64,000 bases of DNA. Source: Pseudomonas alliivorans. Its GTDB lineage: Bacteria; Pseudomonadota; Gammaproteobacteria; Pseudomonadales; Pseudomonadaceae. A model generated the notes under the pieces. That model saw only the letters and a list, made by a program, of their open reading frames with translations. It was not told the origin of the DNA and did not search any database. How positions within the stretch are numbered: position 1 is the first letter of the stretch; the number at the start of each line of letters is the position of its first letter. Position numbers and translations under genes: made by a program. Below, piece after piece: positions 29,630 to 38,248 of the stretch. The stretch spans positions 423,262-487,261 of the forward strand of contig NZ_JAFFZW010000004.1 in assembly GCF_017826695.1 (NCBI RefSeq), written 5' to 3'.

Positions 29630-31057
29630 ATGAATCTTCTTCCCGCGCTATCAGGTATCGAACGTCACAGTTGGTCTTGGTGGCGGGAAGATATTCAGCC
29701 ACTGCATGGCCAACCTCTTAATACCCTCAGAGGCGGCATCAATGTTGATGTCGTCATCGTGGGTGGAGGCTTCACCGGGATGTGGACGGCACTCGCTCTG
29801 CGCGAACGAGCGCCTCACTTGAGTGTGGCCATCGTGGAAGCGAATCGCCTTGGCGATGGGGCTAGCAGTAAAAATGGGGGGATGGTTCACGGATATTGGG
29901 CGTCGCTGCCAGCGAATATCAAATCGCTGGGCCTTGAAAGCGCTTTGGACATTGCCCTATTGGGAAGCAAGGCCCAAGAGGGTTTCAGATCTTTCGTGAC
30001 CCAGCCTGGGCGCGATGTGTGGTGGCAAGAAGCAGGAAATCTGCGAGTCGCGACGTGTCGAGCTCAGGAGCGCGTGCTCGACAGGTTCCTTGAGAAGACT
30101 CGTGGCCTTGGCGTTGATAAGTTCATTCAACCTTTGGATCAGAAGCAGGTACGAGAGCTGATCGACGCGCCGGTGTTTGGCAAAGGCATCTATTTTCCAG
30201 AGGCCGGAAATGTGCATCCTGGCAAGCTGATCATCGAGCTCAAAAAAGCAGTTCTTGCAGCGGGGGTTCAGGTATTTGAAAACTCACCCGTGACCCGGGT
30301 CGAGCAGGGATTCCCTCACCGCGTTCGATGCGACAAAGGAGTGGTGGTCGCATCCGATGTCGTATTGGCGACGAATGTGGCATTGGCAGGTATCCCATCG
30401 CTTGCGCCACGATTTAGCATTTTTTCTAGCTACGCGACCATGTCCAATCTTGCGGAAGAAGGACTGCACAAATCCAAGTGGTCAGCCCCCGTTGGAGTCA
30501 GTGATGCGAGGATGTTCCTTCACTATTTCCGGCGCACAAATGATCATCGCGTCCTCATTGGATCGGGTTCCGGCCCGATCGGTTGGGGCAACAACATTCA
30601 AAGCTTGGTGTTGCGAAATGATGAGCAGAGTTTCGAGAGAGCACGCCGCGGTATGGCTCATCTTCTCCCAGCTGTATCTTGCGCGGGATTTGCCAAAAGC
30701 TGGGGCTGGCCAATCGATGTTTCATCTGATCGTCTGCCGTTCTTTAAGACACTCAAGCAGCGCATTCACTACGGGGGTGGTTATTCAGGTCACGGGGTTC
30801 AAGGTACATGGATCGGTGGCCAGTGCCTCGCATCGCTGGTTTTGAACAGCAAAGATGAGTGGTCTACCTCACCTTTCTGCCAACGCAATCTGCCACGACT
30901 GCCCCCTGAGCCATTCAAATACGTCGGGGCCAATGCTGTCCGTTGGGGGGTGCTGTCGTGTGAAGAGGCCGAACAAGCCTCACGCTTCGCTTGGCCACAA
31001 GCCCGTGCACTCGCCGCCCTCCCCTCACTTCTAGGCTTGCGTATCGGGGTGCGCTGA
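29630..31057 (+). CDS. DAO-family FAD-dependent amine oxidoreductase
   Basis: A 475-residue flavoprotein of the D-amino acid oxidase superfamily, nearest in pattern to gamma-glutamylputrescine oxidase and N-alkyl-glycine oxidases. The FAD site is VDVVIVGGGFTGMWTALAL, followed by GDGASSKNGGMVHG. The C-terminal half has GGYSGHGVQGTWIGGQ. Such enzymes oxidise secondary or primary C-N bonds and release aldehyde and amine. It starts one base after the GMC gene ends. In this cluster it could release glycine or formaldehyde from an N-substituted intermediate, which would explain the linked gcv operon; that is inference. Confidence 0.87.
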   Translation: MNLLPALSGIERHSWSWWREDIQPLHGQPLNTLRGGINVDVVIVGGGFTGMWTALALRERAPHLSVAIVEANRLGDGASSKNGGMVHGYWASLPANIKSLGLESALDIALLGSKAQEGFRSFVTQPGRDVWWQEAGNLRVATCRAQERVLDRFLEKTRGLGVDKFIQPLDQKQVRELIDAPVFGKGIYFPEAGNVHPGKLIIELKKAVLAAGVQVFENSPVTRVEQGFPHRVRCDKGVVVASDVVLATNVALAGIPSLAPRFSIFSSYATMSNLAEEGLHKSKWSAPVGVSDARMFLHYFRRTNDHRVLIGSGSGPIGWGNNIQSLVLRNDEQSFERARRGMAHLLPAVSCAGFAKSWGWPIDVSSDRLPFFKTLKQRIHYGGGYSGHGVQGTWIGGQCLASLVLNSKDEWSTSPFCQRNLPRLPPEPFKYVGANAVRWGVLSCEEAEQASRFAWPQARALAALPSLLGLRIGVR

Positions 31058-31089
31058 CACCCCTTTGTGTGCTGCGTTCAAAGGATCCT

Positions 31090-32256
31090 ATGAACACATC
31101 ATCCCCTTCAGTCGGTACGATTTCGTACCGACTCGCGACGCGTATTGCCTTTTTTGTCACAGGCTTTCTCATGGCGTCGTGGGCGCCTCTGATCACCTAT
31201 GCGAAGACCCGCCTGGGGCTCAATGAGGCAACCTTGGGACTTCTGCTGCTGTGCGTAGGTATTGGATCACTCGTGTGCATGCCAATGGCTGGCAGTCTGG
31301 CACAGCGATTAGGTTTGAGAAGGATGATCATTGGCAGCAGCCTGGTGTTCTGTTCGATCCTGCCAGGACTTGCGATCTGTTCGAATGTTGCGGCCATGGC
31401 AGTGCTGCTACTCATTTTCGGTGCCTCACTTGGCCTAATGGACATATGCATCAATTTCCAAGCGGCTGCAGTGGAACGCGCAGCGAAGATGCCATTGATG
31501 TCGGGCTTTCATGGCTTCTTCAGTATCGGAACATTTGCAGGGGTGAGCAGTGGTACTGCACTCCTTACGGCTGGTATTACACCCATCACCGTAACGCTGT
31601 CCGCCGCGGCTCTTTGTGGGTTACTTACCCTTCTCTTTTCACCGAGGCTAATTCCAACGATGTCCGACTCAGGTTCGGACTTCTTCGCTCGCCCTCGCGG
31701 CATCGTCAGCTTGTTGGCTTTGCTGACCTTTATCTGTCTCCTCCAGGAAGGAGCCATGCTCGACTGGGGCGCACTTCTGCTCGGTGAATTGCAAAACGTT
31801 CCACCAGCAGCAGGCGGCATCGGATACTCAGTATTCACTTTAGCGATGTCTATCGGACGCCTGAGCGGGGACTGGGCAAGTGCCAGGTTCGGGGATCGGA
31901 GGTTGTTGCAGTACGGTGTCCTGCTCGCGATCGCAGGCTTTGCCATGGTGCTGGTGCTCAGTCTCAATTTTGCACTGGTGGGCTTCATGATGATCGGACT
32001 GGGACTGGCCAATCTGATCCCGATACTGTTCCGCGCAGCGTTGAACCAGGATGATGTGCCAAGCGCGCAAGCACTGTCCGCAGTTGCCACCCTGGGTTAC
32101 CTCGGCATTTTGCTTGGCCCTGCACTGATTGGTTTCGCTTCGCACGCGTCCTCCCTGAAAACCGCTTTCATAGGTCTGGCTGCTCTGCCTGGAGTAGTCC
32201 TGCTGTCGGCAACGGTTGCCACCAGAAGTAATCAGTCACTGAATCAGGATGCATAA
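31090..32256 (+). CDS. MFS transporter (YbjJ-like)
   Basis: A 388-residue major facilitator protein with about twelve membrane segments. The N-terminal GFLMASWAPLITYAKTRLGL and SLAQRLGLRRM loop are typical of the YbjJ-type group. The ATG at 31090 has AAGGA 6 bases before it; the upstream extension of the frame overlaps the DAO gene and is not real. It is the last gene of the P4 operon. It may export a pathway by-product or import an alternative substrate. Confidence 0.87.
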   Translation: MNTSSPSVGTISYRLATRIAFFVTGFLMASWAPLITYAKTRLGLNEATLGLLLLCVGIGSLVCMPMAGSLAQRLGLRRMIIGSSLVFCSILPGLAICSNVAAMAVLLLIFGASLGLMDICINFQAAAVERAAKMPLMSGFHGFFSIGTFAGVSSGTALLTAGITPITVTLSAAALCGLLTLLFSPRLIPTMSDSGSDFFARPRGIVSLLALLTFICLLQEGAMLDWGALLLGELQNVPPAAGGIGYSVFTLAMSIGRLSGDWASARFGDRRLLQYGVLLAIAGFAMVLVLSLNFALVGFMMIGLGLANLIPILFRAALNQDDVPSAQALSAVATLGYLGILLGPALIGFASHASSLKTAFIGLAALPGVVLLSATVATRSNQSLNQDA

Positions 32257-32270
32257 ATCATGAGACTGGC

Positions 32271-32286
32271 TTCTCAATAATGAGAA
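32271..32286. promoter_or_regulatory. Candidate activator site for P5 (TTCTCA-N4-TGAGAA)
   Basis: TTCTCAATAATGAGAA has perfect 6-base arms and a 4-base centre, 48 bases upstream of P5 and just after the MFS stop codon. It is the closest match to the P2 site. Confidence 0.7.
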
Positions 32287-32334
32287 ACTTGATCCTTGAT
32301 TGTATAACTAACTGATTAATAACGTATTTATTTT

Positions 32335-32350
32335 TGGCATAGGGCTTGCT
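32335..32350 (+). promoter_or_regulatory. Sigma-54 promoter P5 (aldehyde dehydrogenase operon)
   Basis: TGGCATAGGGCTTGCT matches the -24/-12 consensus with correct spacing, 65 bases upstream of the aldehyde dehydrogenase start. The flanking DNA 32285-32340 is AT-rich, which suits bending by IHF, though I cannot call a specific IHF site. Confidence 0.85.
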
Positions 32351-32415
32351 AACTCTTGAATAGGCCGATCCGATTAGCTTGGATTAATCGGCGAAACTGA
32401 CATTCAGGAGTTTCC

Positions 32416-33852
32416 ATGACTTATCCCTCAGTGAACCTGTTCATCAATGGCAAGTGGCGTGAAGGCAGCGACGGTATCAGGGAAAATGTTATCAACCCGG
32501 CAACTGGTGAGGTGATCGGGTCTTTCGCTCACGCTACCACTGCAGATCTGGACGAGGCTATCCGAGCCGCTGAGGCGGGCATCAAGGCTTGGCAGGCTAT
32601 CTCGGTGTTTGAACGCAGCAAGATCATGCGAGGCGCCGCTACCCTGATGCGCTCGCGAGTTGAGGAAATTGCTGCTCTCATCACTATCGAGGAAGGTAAG
32701 CCTCTCGCCGAAGCGCGTATGGAGGTCAACGGCGGCGCCGACCTGATTGACTGGTTCGCAGATGAAGCTCGTCGTACTTACGGCCGCATCATCCCAGCCA
32801 GGCTTCCCAACGTGACCCAACACGCAGTCAAAGAGGCTGTGGGCCCAGCAATCGGTTTCACTCCATGGAACTTCCCGGTCAGTCAAATCCTGCGCAAGCT
32901 GGGGCCAGCACTTGCCGCTGGCTGCTCAATGATCATCAAAGGCCCTGAGGAAACTCCTGCGGCACCTGCTGCCTTGTTTCGCTGCTTCCAGGATGCTGGC
33001 GTCCCGGACGGCACGCTGGCGCTTGTATACGGCGTTCCTGCGGTCATCTCTGAACACTGCATTCCTCATCCATCCATCCGCAAAGTGTCCTTCACCGGGT
33101 CAGTACCCGTGGGCAAGCACCTTGCGGCGTTGGCTGGCAAACACATGAAGCGCGCCACGATGGAGCTCGGCGGTCATGCCCCGGTCATCATCTGCAACGA
33201 TGCAGATCTTGAGGCTACATGCGCAGCGCTGGTTTCGTTCAAGTATCGCAACGCTGGCCAGGTCTGTATCTCCCCTACGCGATTCATCGTGCAGGACGGC
33301 GTTTACGACCGTTTCGTTGAAATGTTCGCACTGGCAGCTAGCGCTCTGAAGGTTGGCGACGGCGGGTTAGAGGGCACTCAAATGGGCCCCCTCATCAACG
33401 AGCGGCGCCTTCAAGCAGTCGAGCGTCTGGTGAATGAAGCTGTGTCCAAAGGCGCCAACCTGGCCACAGGGGGCTCCCGGATCGATAAGCAAGGCTGCTA
33501 TTTCCAGCCAACCGTTCTGAGCGATGTAACTCCCGATATGGAAATCATGAACGAAGAGCCGTTCGGCCCCGTCGCCCTGTTCATGTCGTTCAAGCACTTG
33601 GACGAAGCGATCGCAGAAGCCAACCGTCTTCCATTTGGTCTGGCTTCGTACGCCTGGACTCGTCAGCAGTCGAACATCGCAGCGCTCAACCGCGGCGTCC
33701 AGGCAGGCATGTTGACCATCAACCATCTCGGCCTCGCGCTACCAGAGACGCCCTACGGTGGTATCAAAGATTCCGGTCACGGATCGGAAGGCGGCACCGA
33801 GGCGCTTGATGCCTACCTGAACACAAAATTCCTGTCGTGCTTGAACGCATAA
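32416..33852 (+). CDS. NAD-dependent aldehyde dehydrogenase (SSADH-like)
   Basis: A 478-residue aldehyde dehydrogenase. The Asn/pocket segment reads FTPWNFPVSQILRKLGPAL, the glycine motif is FTGSVPVGKHLA, the catalytic Glu is in MELGGHAP, and the catalytic Cys is in RNAGQVCISPTRF. The C-terminal region has EEPFGPVA and GGIKDSGHGSEGG. The closest named family is succinate-semialdehyde dehydrogenase. It is the first gene after P5 and precedes the flavin reductase. Trigonelline-type pathways likewise combine an SSADH-like enzyme with an LLM monooxygenase and a flavin reductase, but other genes here do not fit that pathway. Confidence 0.93.
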   Translation: MTYPSVNLFINGKWREGSDGIRENVINPATGEVIGSFAHATTADLDEAIRAAEAGIKAWQAISVFERSKIMRGAATLMRSRVEEIAALITIEEGKPLAEARMEVNGGADLIDWFADEARRTYGRIIPARLPNVTQHAVKEAVGPAIGFTPWNFPVSQILRKLGPALAAGCSMIIKGPEETPAAPAALFRCFQDAGVPDGTLALVYGVPAVISEHCIPHPSIRKVSFTGSVPVGKHLAALAGKHMKRATMELGGHAPVIICNDADLEATCAALVSFKYRNAGQVCISPTRFIVQDGVYDRFVEMFALAASALKVGDGGLEGTQMGPLINERRLQAVERLVNEAVSKGANLATGGSRIDKQGCYFQPTVLSDVTPDMEIMNEEPFGPVALFMSFKHLDEAIAEANRLPFGLASYAWTRQQSNIAALNRGVQAGMLTINHLGLALPETPYGGIKDSGHGSEGGTEALDAYLNTKFLSCLNA

Positions 33853-33904
33853 GGCGGAACGCCCGGTTTTCTCAAGCCAGGCGCATTACAACAATCGTGA
33901 GGTA

Positions 33905-34405
33905 ATGATCATGTTAGACAAACAGTTTCGTGAAGCCATGGGTCGATTTGCAGGGGCAGTTAACGCAATCACCACCTTTGAAGACGACATGCCTGTCGGC
34001 CTGATTGCAACTGCAGTGTGCAGCCTTTCGGCAGAGCCGCCGTCCGTCATCGTGTGCGTGAACAAATCAGCCTCGGCCCACAATGCAATGCTCAACCATG
34101 GTTACTTTGGTCTGAGCCTTCTGTCCCCTGCCCAGGCGGGTATCGTTTCTCGATTTACTGAGCGTAAGGGCTCCGACCGCTTCGCCGAAGACGAGTGGGA
34201 TCTGCAAAACGCTAAGGCCCCAATTCTTCTCGATGCCCCTGTTGGCATGGTCTGCAAAGTCGCCAACTGCTTTGACGGGTTCTCGCACACGATTTTCGTG
34301 GGTGTCATTGAAGCCATCACTCTGTGTGATCCGGAACATAACCACTGCTTGCTCTGGAAAGGGCGCGGCCTGCATCAAGCCGTCGAGTACGTCGCGGCTC
34401 ATTGA
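33905..34405 (+). CDS. Flavin reductase (HpaC-like)
   Basis: A 166-residue NAD(P)H:flavin oxidoreductase of the short-chain class that feeds two-component monooxygenases. It begins FREAMGRFAGAVNAITT, with TAVCSLSAEPPSVIVCVNKSAS for flavin binding, and ends with a conserved GRGLHQ-type region. The most likely client is the LLM monooxygenase at 23797-24903, in a different operon but under the same type of sigma-54 promoter. Two close ATG codons (33905 and 33911) are possible; the first is shown. Confidence 0.9.
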   Translation: MIMLDKQFREAMGRFAGAVNAITTFEDDMPVGLIATAVCSLSAEPPSVIVCVNKSASAHNAMLNHGYFGLSLLSPAQAGIVSRFTERKGSDRFAEDEWDLQNAKAPILLDAPVGMVCKVANCFDGFSHTIFVGVIEAITLCDPEHNHCLLWKGRGLHQAVEYVAAH

Positions 34406-34450
34406 GAACAGCTTTAGGCAGTGCGCACTCGGCGCGTGGTGGAGTTAGTT

Positions 34451-35701
34451 ATGTTGAACATCAGCGAGAGAATGAAAGGATATCGCGCCGACTTCATGTC
34501 AGCGCTATTTCGCGGCATGCAGGGCAACGGCGGTCTGTTGGAGCTAACAGCCTCTGAGGATCGCAGCACAAGCCAAGGTTTGGCATCCGGCTTCATAGTG
34601 AGTCAGGAAAATGGCTCCCATCACATCGTGCGCACGAGTTTGATCAAGGCTGAGCTGCAGGCAATCGAACTCGCAAAATGCCTATTTCGTGCCAGCTACG
34701 CGAACGTTCAACCCCAATCGGGGGCGCAGGCAAATGCCGCCGTGTATCAAGCGTTGCTAAAGCCCGGGGACACAATTCTGGGCATGAGCACTGCACAGGG
34801 AGGGCATCTATCAAATACACCTCATCCCAAGATGGGCGCGCACACCTATCGCGCTGTTCACTACGGGCTAACACCGAGCGGCTTGGTTGACTACGTACAC
34901 TTGGAACAGCTGGCGCAGGAACACAATCCCAAGCTCATCGTGGCGGGGTTTTCCAACTACTCAAGATTTCTCGATTTCAGAAAGTTTCGTGAAATCGCGG
35001 ACTCAGTTGGTGCTCGCCTCCTTGTCGACATGTCGCACGTAGCCGGTCTGGTAGCCGCCGGGCTTTATCCAAGTCCGATCGAGTTTGCACACGTCGTCAC
35101 CTCCTCCACCCAAAAATCTCTGAGAGGCCCGAAAGGCGGACTAATTCTGTTCGAGGAGTTGGGCCTGGCGGCGGCTCTGGATGCTTCAGTATCTCGACTG
35201 CACCGACACGCTCCCCTGAATCGAATGATTGCTGCAAAAGCTCAGTGTTTTCAGGCGGCCACTTCGTTGCGCTTTCAGGCCCACCAGAAACAGGTGGTGA
35301 CGAACGCACGTGCCATGGCACAGGAGCTGGTGCGACAAGGAATGGATGTTGTCACCGGCGGTACTGACAGCCACATGCTGTTGCTTGACCTCGGCGCTCG
35401 GAACCTAGATGCCCATGAAGCATGTAATGCCCTTTTAAGGGTCGGGATAGCAGTGGAGAGCGGTGAGCATCACCGTACTCCCGAATCACCTTTCGCATCC
35501 CCGTTTCTTCAGATAGCGACCAGCGCAATCACTCATCGAGGATTCACAGCGGACTCTTGTACTGAGCTTGCGGCTGTGATCGCCGCAGTATTACGTCAGC
35601 CGAACGACCTGAAAACGGTATCCAACGCTGCCAAATCGATCAGTTCCTTGAGTGCTGATTACCCCAAGTATCCGGACTACATCGGACACGCACTTTTCTG
35701 A
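34451..35701 (+). CDS. SHMT-like PLP enzyme with altered active site
   Basis: A 416-residue fold-type I PLP protein clearly homologous to GlyA ([39 protein letters not shown]). The PLP lysine is kept, but THK has become TQK (the residue before the lysine is His228 in E. coli). The whole segment that holds the active-site tyrosines and glutamate in GlyA ([14 protein letters not shown]) is replaced by unrelated sequence, and AHGGHL reads AQGGHL. It is therefore unlikely to be a normal serine hydroxymethyltransferase. It may act on another beta-hydroxy or alpha-substituted amino acid, perhaps without folate. GGAG lies 6 bases before the ATG at 34451. Confidence 0.85.
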   Translation: MLNISERMKGYRADFMSALFRGMQGNGGLLELTASEDRSTSQGLASGFIVSQENGSHHIVRTSLIKAELQAIELAKCLFRASYANVQPQSGAQANAAVYQALLKPGDTILGMSTAQGGHLSNTPHPKMGAHTYRAVHYGLTPSGLVDYVHLEQLAQEHNPKLIVAGFSNYSRFLDFRKFREIADSVGARLLVDMSHVAGLVAAGLYPSPIEFAHVVTSSTQKSLRGPKGGLILFEELGLAAALDASVSRLHRHAPLNRMIAAKAQCFQAATSLRFQAHQKQVVTNARAMAQELVRQGMDVVTGGTDSHMLLLDLGARNLDAHEACNALLRVGIAVESGEHHRTPESPFASPFLQIATSAITHRGFTADSCTELAAVIAAVLRQPNDLKTVSNAAKSISSLSADYPKYPDYIGHALF

Positions 35702-35757
35702 AGTCCTGACCAACGCGTAAGCATCGCTACGCATTCCCACGCAATAATGGAGCTTAT

Positions 35758-36921
35758 ATGAAGATCGTTTCAGCCAAAGTATTCCTGGTAGAAAGCGGTT
35801 ACGTTAAACCGATCATTGTTGAACTGACCACCGATGAAGGCATCACCGGCATTGGCGAAGCCGCAATCGCTTACGGCCTGGGGGCTACGGCAGCGGCCGG
35901 TATGATCAAGGACTTCTGCGATCGTTTGGTCATCGGTGCCGATCCGTTCCGCGTAGAAACGTTGTTTACCAAAATGTACGACAATTCTTTCTGGGCCAAA
36001 GGCGGTGGTGCCATCGTCTTCGCCGGGATCAGCGCAATTGAAACTGCTCTCTGGGACATCAAGGGCAAAGCCGCAAATCTGCCAGTGTTTGAATTCTTTG
36101 GTGGCAAGGTATTCGACGATGTCCCTGTCTACGCGAACGGCTGGAACTACCACTGCTACGACGCTGACTCTTGGGCACACGCCGCAGAGCGCCCAATGGC
36201 CGATGGTTTCAAGGCGCTGAAATGCTACCCGCTCGCAACCCAGGATGAGAAAGGCCGCCTTCAGCATGTTCAACGCCGTGCACATGACCGCGATTTTATG
36301 GAGCTCGCTTACCAGCGAGTGAAAAAACTGGTGGATGTCGCTGGTAGCAGCACAGAGGTGTACATCGATCTCAGTGGCGGCATGACCACAGCCGAAACCA
36401 TCCGCCTGTGCAAGCGCTATGAAGACTTGGGCGTCACCTGGATTGAAGAGCCGTGCGACGCGTTCGATGTAGGCGCCATGGAGAAAATTTCAAAGGCGAC
36501 CAATGCGTCGCTGGCTGCTGGCGAACGCCTCTACACCCGCCAGGGCTTCCGACGCCTGATCGAGAAGCAGATCGTCGACATCGTCCAACCCGACGTTGGC
36601 AACACCGGGGGGCTTTCGGAAACCAAGAAAATCGCCGCGATGGCCGAGGCCTATAACATGCTGGTTGCACCACACAACTGTGCGAGCTCCCTTTGCACAG
36701 CGGCGACCATGCAGGTTGGCGTCACCATGCCTAACTTCATGACGATGGAAATCTATCCATATTTCAGCGACTCGCCGAAATATGTTCAGATCCTGCAGAA
36801 CTCGCCGGAAGACCGCATCACCAATGGCCGATTAGCAGTCACCAATGAAGCAGGCTTGGGCGTTACGCTCGATCAGAAAGCCATTGCGCCGTTTCTTTGG
36901 GCTGAATGCAAAGGCGACTGA
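35758..36921 (+). CDS. Mandelate racemase/muconate lactonizing family dehydratase
   Basis: A 387-residue enolase-superfamily enzyme. The metal ligands are Asp in VYIDLSGG, Glu in [11 protein letters not shown] and Glu in [10 protein letters not shown] Lys motif FKALK ends the second barrel strand. The Asp of [10 protein letters not shown] and the His of VAPHNCAS form the general base dyad, and a late Glu lies in TMEIYP. The pattern is closest to acid-sugar dehydratases such as galactonate dehydratase; racemases are also possible. It follows the SHMT-like gene by 56 bases. It could dehydrate a hydroxy-acid fragment of the substrate. A terminator lies downstream. Confidence 0.88.
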   Translation: MKIVSAKVFLVESGYVKPIIVELTTDEGITGIGEAAIAYGLGATAAAGMIKDFCDRLVIGADPFRVETLFTKMYDNSFWAKGGGAIVFAGISAIETALWDIKGKAANLPVFEFFGGKVFDDVPVYANGWNYHCYDADSWAHAAERPMADGFKALKCYPLATQDEKGRLQHVQRRAHDRDFMELAYQRVKKLVDVAGSSTEVYIDLSGGMTTAETIRLCKRYEDLGVTWIEEPCDAFDVGAMEKISKATNASLAAGERLYTRQGFRRLIEKQIVDIVQPDVGNTGGLSETKKIAAMAEAYNMLVAPHNCASSLCTAATMQVGVTMPNFMTMEIYPYFSDSPKYVQILQNSPEDRITNGRLAVTNEAGLGVTLDQKAIAPFLWAECKGD

Positions 36922-36980
36922 TCGCGCTACCACAGCCCGGCTCCGCCGGGCTGAACCCGCAACCAAACACACTCCCTTTA

Positions 36981-37003
36981 GACCGCTGCCAGCGGTCTTT
37001 TTT
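36981..37003 (+). terminator. Intrinsic terminator between the dehydratase gene and ribH
   Basis: GACCGCTG pairs with CAGCGGTC (8 bp, tight loop) and is followed by six T residues. A second GC-rich hairpin (AGCCCGGC/GCCGGGCT) lies just upstream near 36936-36953. ribH begins 13 bases later, so it is read only by read-through or from its own promoter. Confidence 0.82.
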
Positions 37004-37015
37004 GCAGGATCGTCC

Positions 37016-37489
37016 ATGAGTATTCGAGTCATCGAAGGTAGCTTCAATTCGGCCGACGGCAATTACGCCATTTTGGTCGGCCGTTTCAACAGCTTTGTCG
37101 TTGAGCACCTCGCGAGCGGCGCGATCGATACGCTGAAAAGGCACGGTGTAAGTGAACAGAACATCACCATCGTCCGAGCGCCAGGAGCATTCGAGTTGCC
37201 ATTAATCGCACAGGCAATAGTCCGAACCCGATCGTATGACGCAATCATCGCGCTGGGTGCGGTGATTCGTGGAGGTACACCGCATTTTGAGTACGTCGCT
37301 GGGGAATGTGCCAAAGGCCTTTCCCAGGTTGGTATGGAGTACGACTTACCCGTTGCCTTTGGCGTCCTGACTGTCGATTCAATCGAGCAGGCTATCGAGC
37401 GCTCCGGCACCAAGGCGGGTAACAAAGGGGCTGAAGCTGCACTGAGTGCCATTGAGATGGTGAGTCTGCTTAGAGCCCTGAACAACTGA
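37016..37489 (+). CDS. ribH: 6,7-dimethyl-8-ribityllumazine synthase
   Basis: The penultimate enzyme of riboflavin synthesis, which condenses the RibB product with the ribityl-pyrimidine. The 157-residue chain has [35 protein letters not shown], the phosphate-binding [15 protein letters not shown] with the catalytic His, and [23 protein letters not shown]. The start ATG at 37016 has AGGA before it. With ribB at 19142-19828 it gives the island both branch-joining steps of flavin synthesis. This fits a pathway rich in FMN and FAD enzymes. Confidence 0.93.
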   Translation: MSIRVIEGSFNSADGNYAILVGRFNSFVVEHLASGAIDTLKRHGVSEQNITIVRAPGAFELPLIAQAIVRTRSYDAIIALGAVIRGGTPHFEYVAGECAKGLSQVGMEYDLPVAFGVLTVDSIEQAIERSGTKAGNKGAEAALSAIEMVSLLRALNN

Positions 37490-37509
37490 TCGCTTGCGTG
37501 ACCACAATA

Positions 37510-38231
37510 ATAAAATCAGACCAGCCTTCTGAATCGCCCCGGATTCTCTAGACACCTTGCAAACTCGATCCAGGGAAAGCGCTGCTTGTAGGTGTTGCTG
37601 CGATAGACCTGCATGATCTGCTCGCATTTGCCCAGCAGATCATCAGACGCCAGCTTGCAGGTGATGGAGAGGCTGTCACGACCAGCAACGAATTTTGCAA
37701 AACTCGCTTCGCTCGCAGTGCCGCCAGCGATGCGCGCAAGATCCCGCAGCGCGTCGACCCCGAAGTCTTGGACGTCGCTGTATTTGCTGGCCTGCAAACG
37801 CTTCTGGAACGTCACGGCGTTTGGGGTCGCCAGATCCCGCGTGCGTGCGCAACTCATCACGTAGCACCGAGTTCAGCGTGACTTTCAGGCCGAACTGGCG
37901 TTCGAATGCCTCTTTCTCCAACGCCTGTGGATGTGCCCAAAGCAGATCGCGAAAATCCGGTCATCGACGGGCAGGAACATCGCGGCACCGGCGACGCTGG
38001 CAATCAGGTTGTCGGGCTGTGCGCCCACCTGCTCCTCGACGAAGGAAATCCAGCCGGGCCTGCTGGTGAAGATCTGGCCGACCAATAACGGCGCACCTTC
38101 GCCCTTTGACCAGTCGGTTCGCGTGAGTCGATTGCGACGAGCCCCTGATATGTTACTAGGGCCTCGTCAGCCTCGTAGTCACTACGCAGTAACCGTACGG
38201 AAAGCGTCCTGACTTTCTCCGGATTGGCCAA
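37510..38231 (-). pseudogene. Decayed TIGR04141/DUF6119-like gene
   Basis: Overlapping minus-strand fragments in shifting frames together resemble the N-terminal half of the sporadically distributed TIGR04141 family. The pieces in order are a start near 38231 (MANPEKVRTLSVRLL), PGWISFVEEQVG with VDDRIFAICFGH, then FERQFGLKVTLNSV, then PNAVTFQKRLQAS with FAKFVAGRDSLSITC. At least three frameshifts separate them (near 38090, 37930 and 37860), and the C-terminal half is missing. The family's function is not established. The recognition rests on motif memory rather than a search. Confidence 0.6.
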
Positions 38232-38248
38232 GGCAGCACTCCCTAGAC

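Noticed and set aside
23797..34405. Trigonelline degradation cluster
   Set aside because: It shares an LLM oxygenase, a flavin reductase and an SSADH-like enzyme, but lacks the expected hydrolases and has many other oxidoreductases and a gcv operon.
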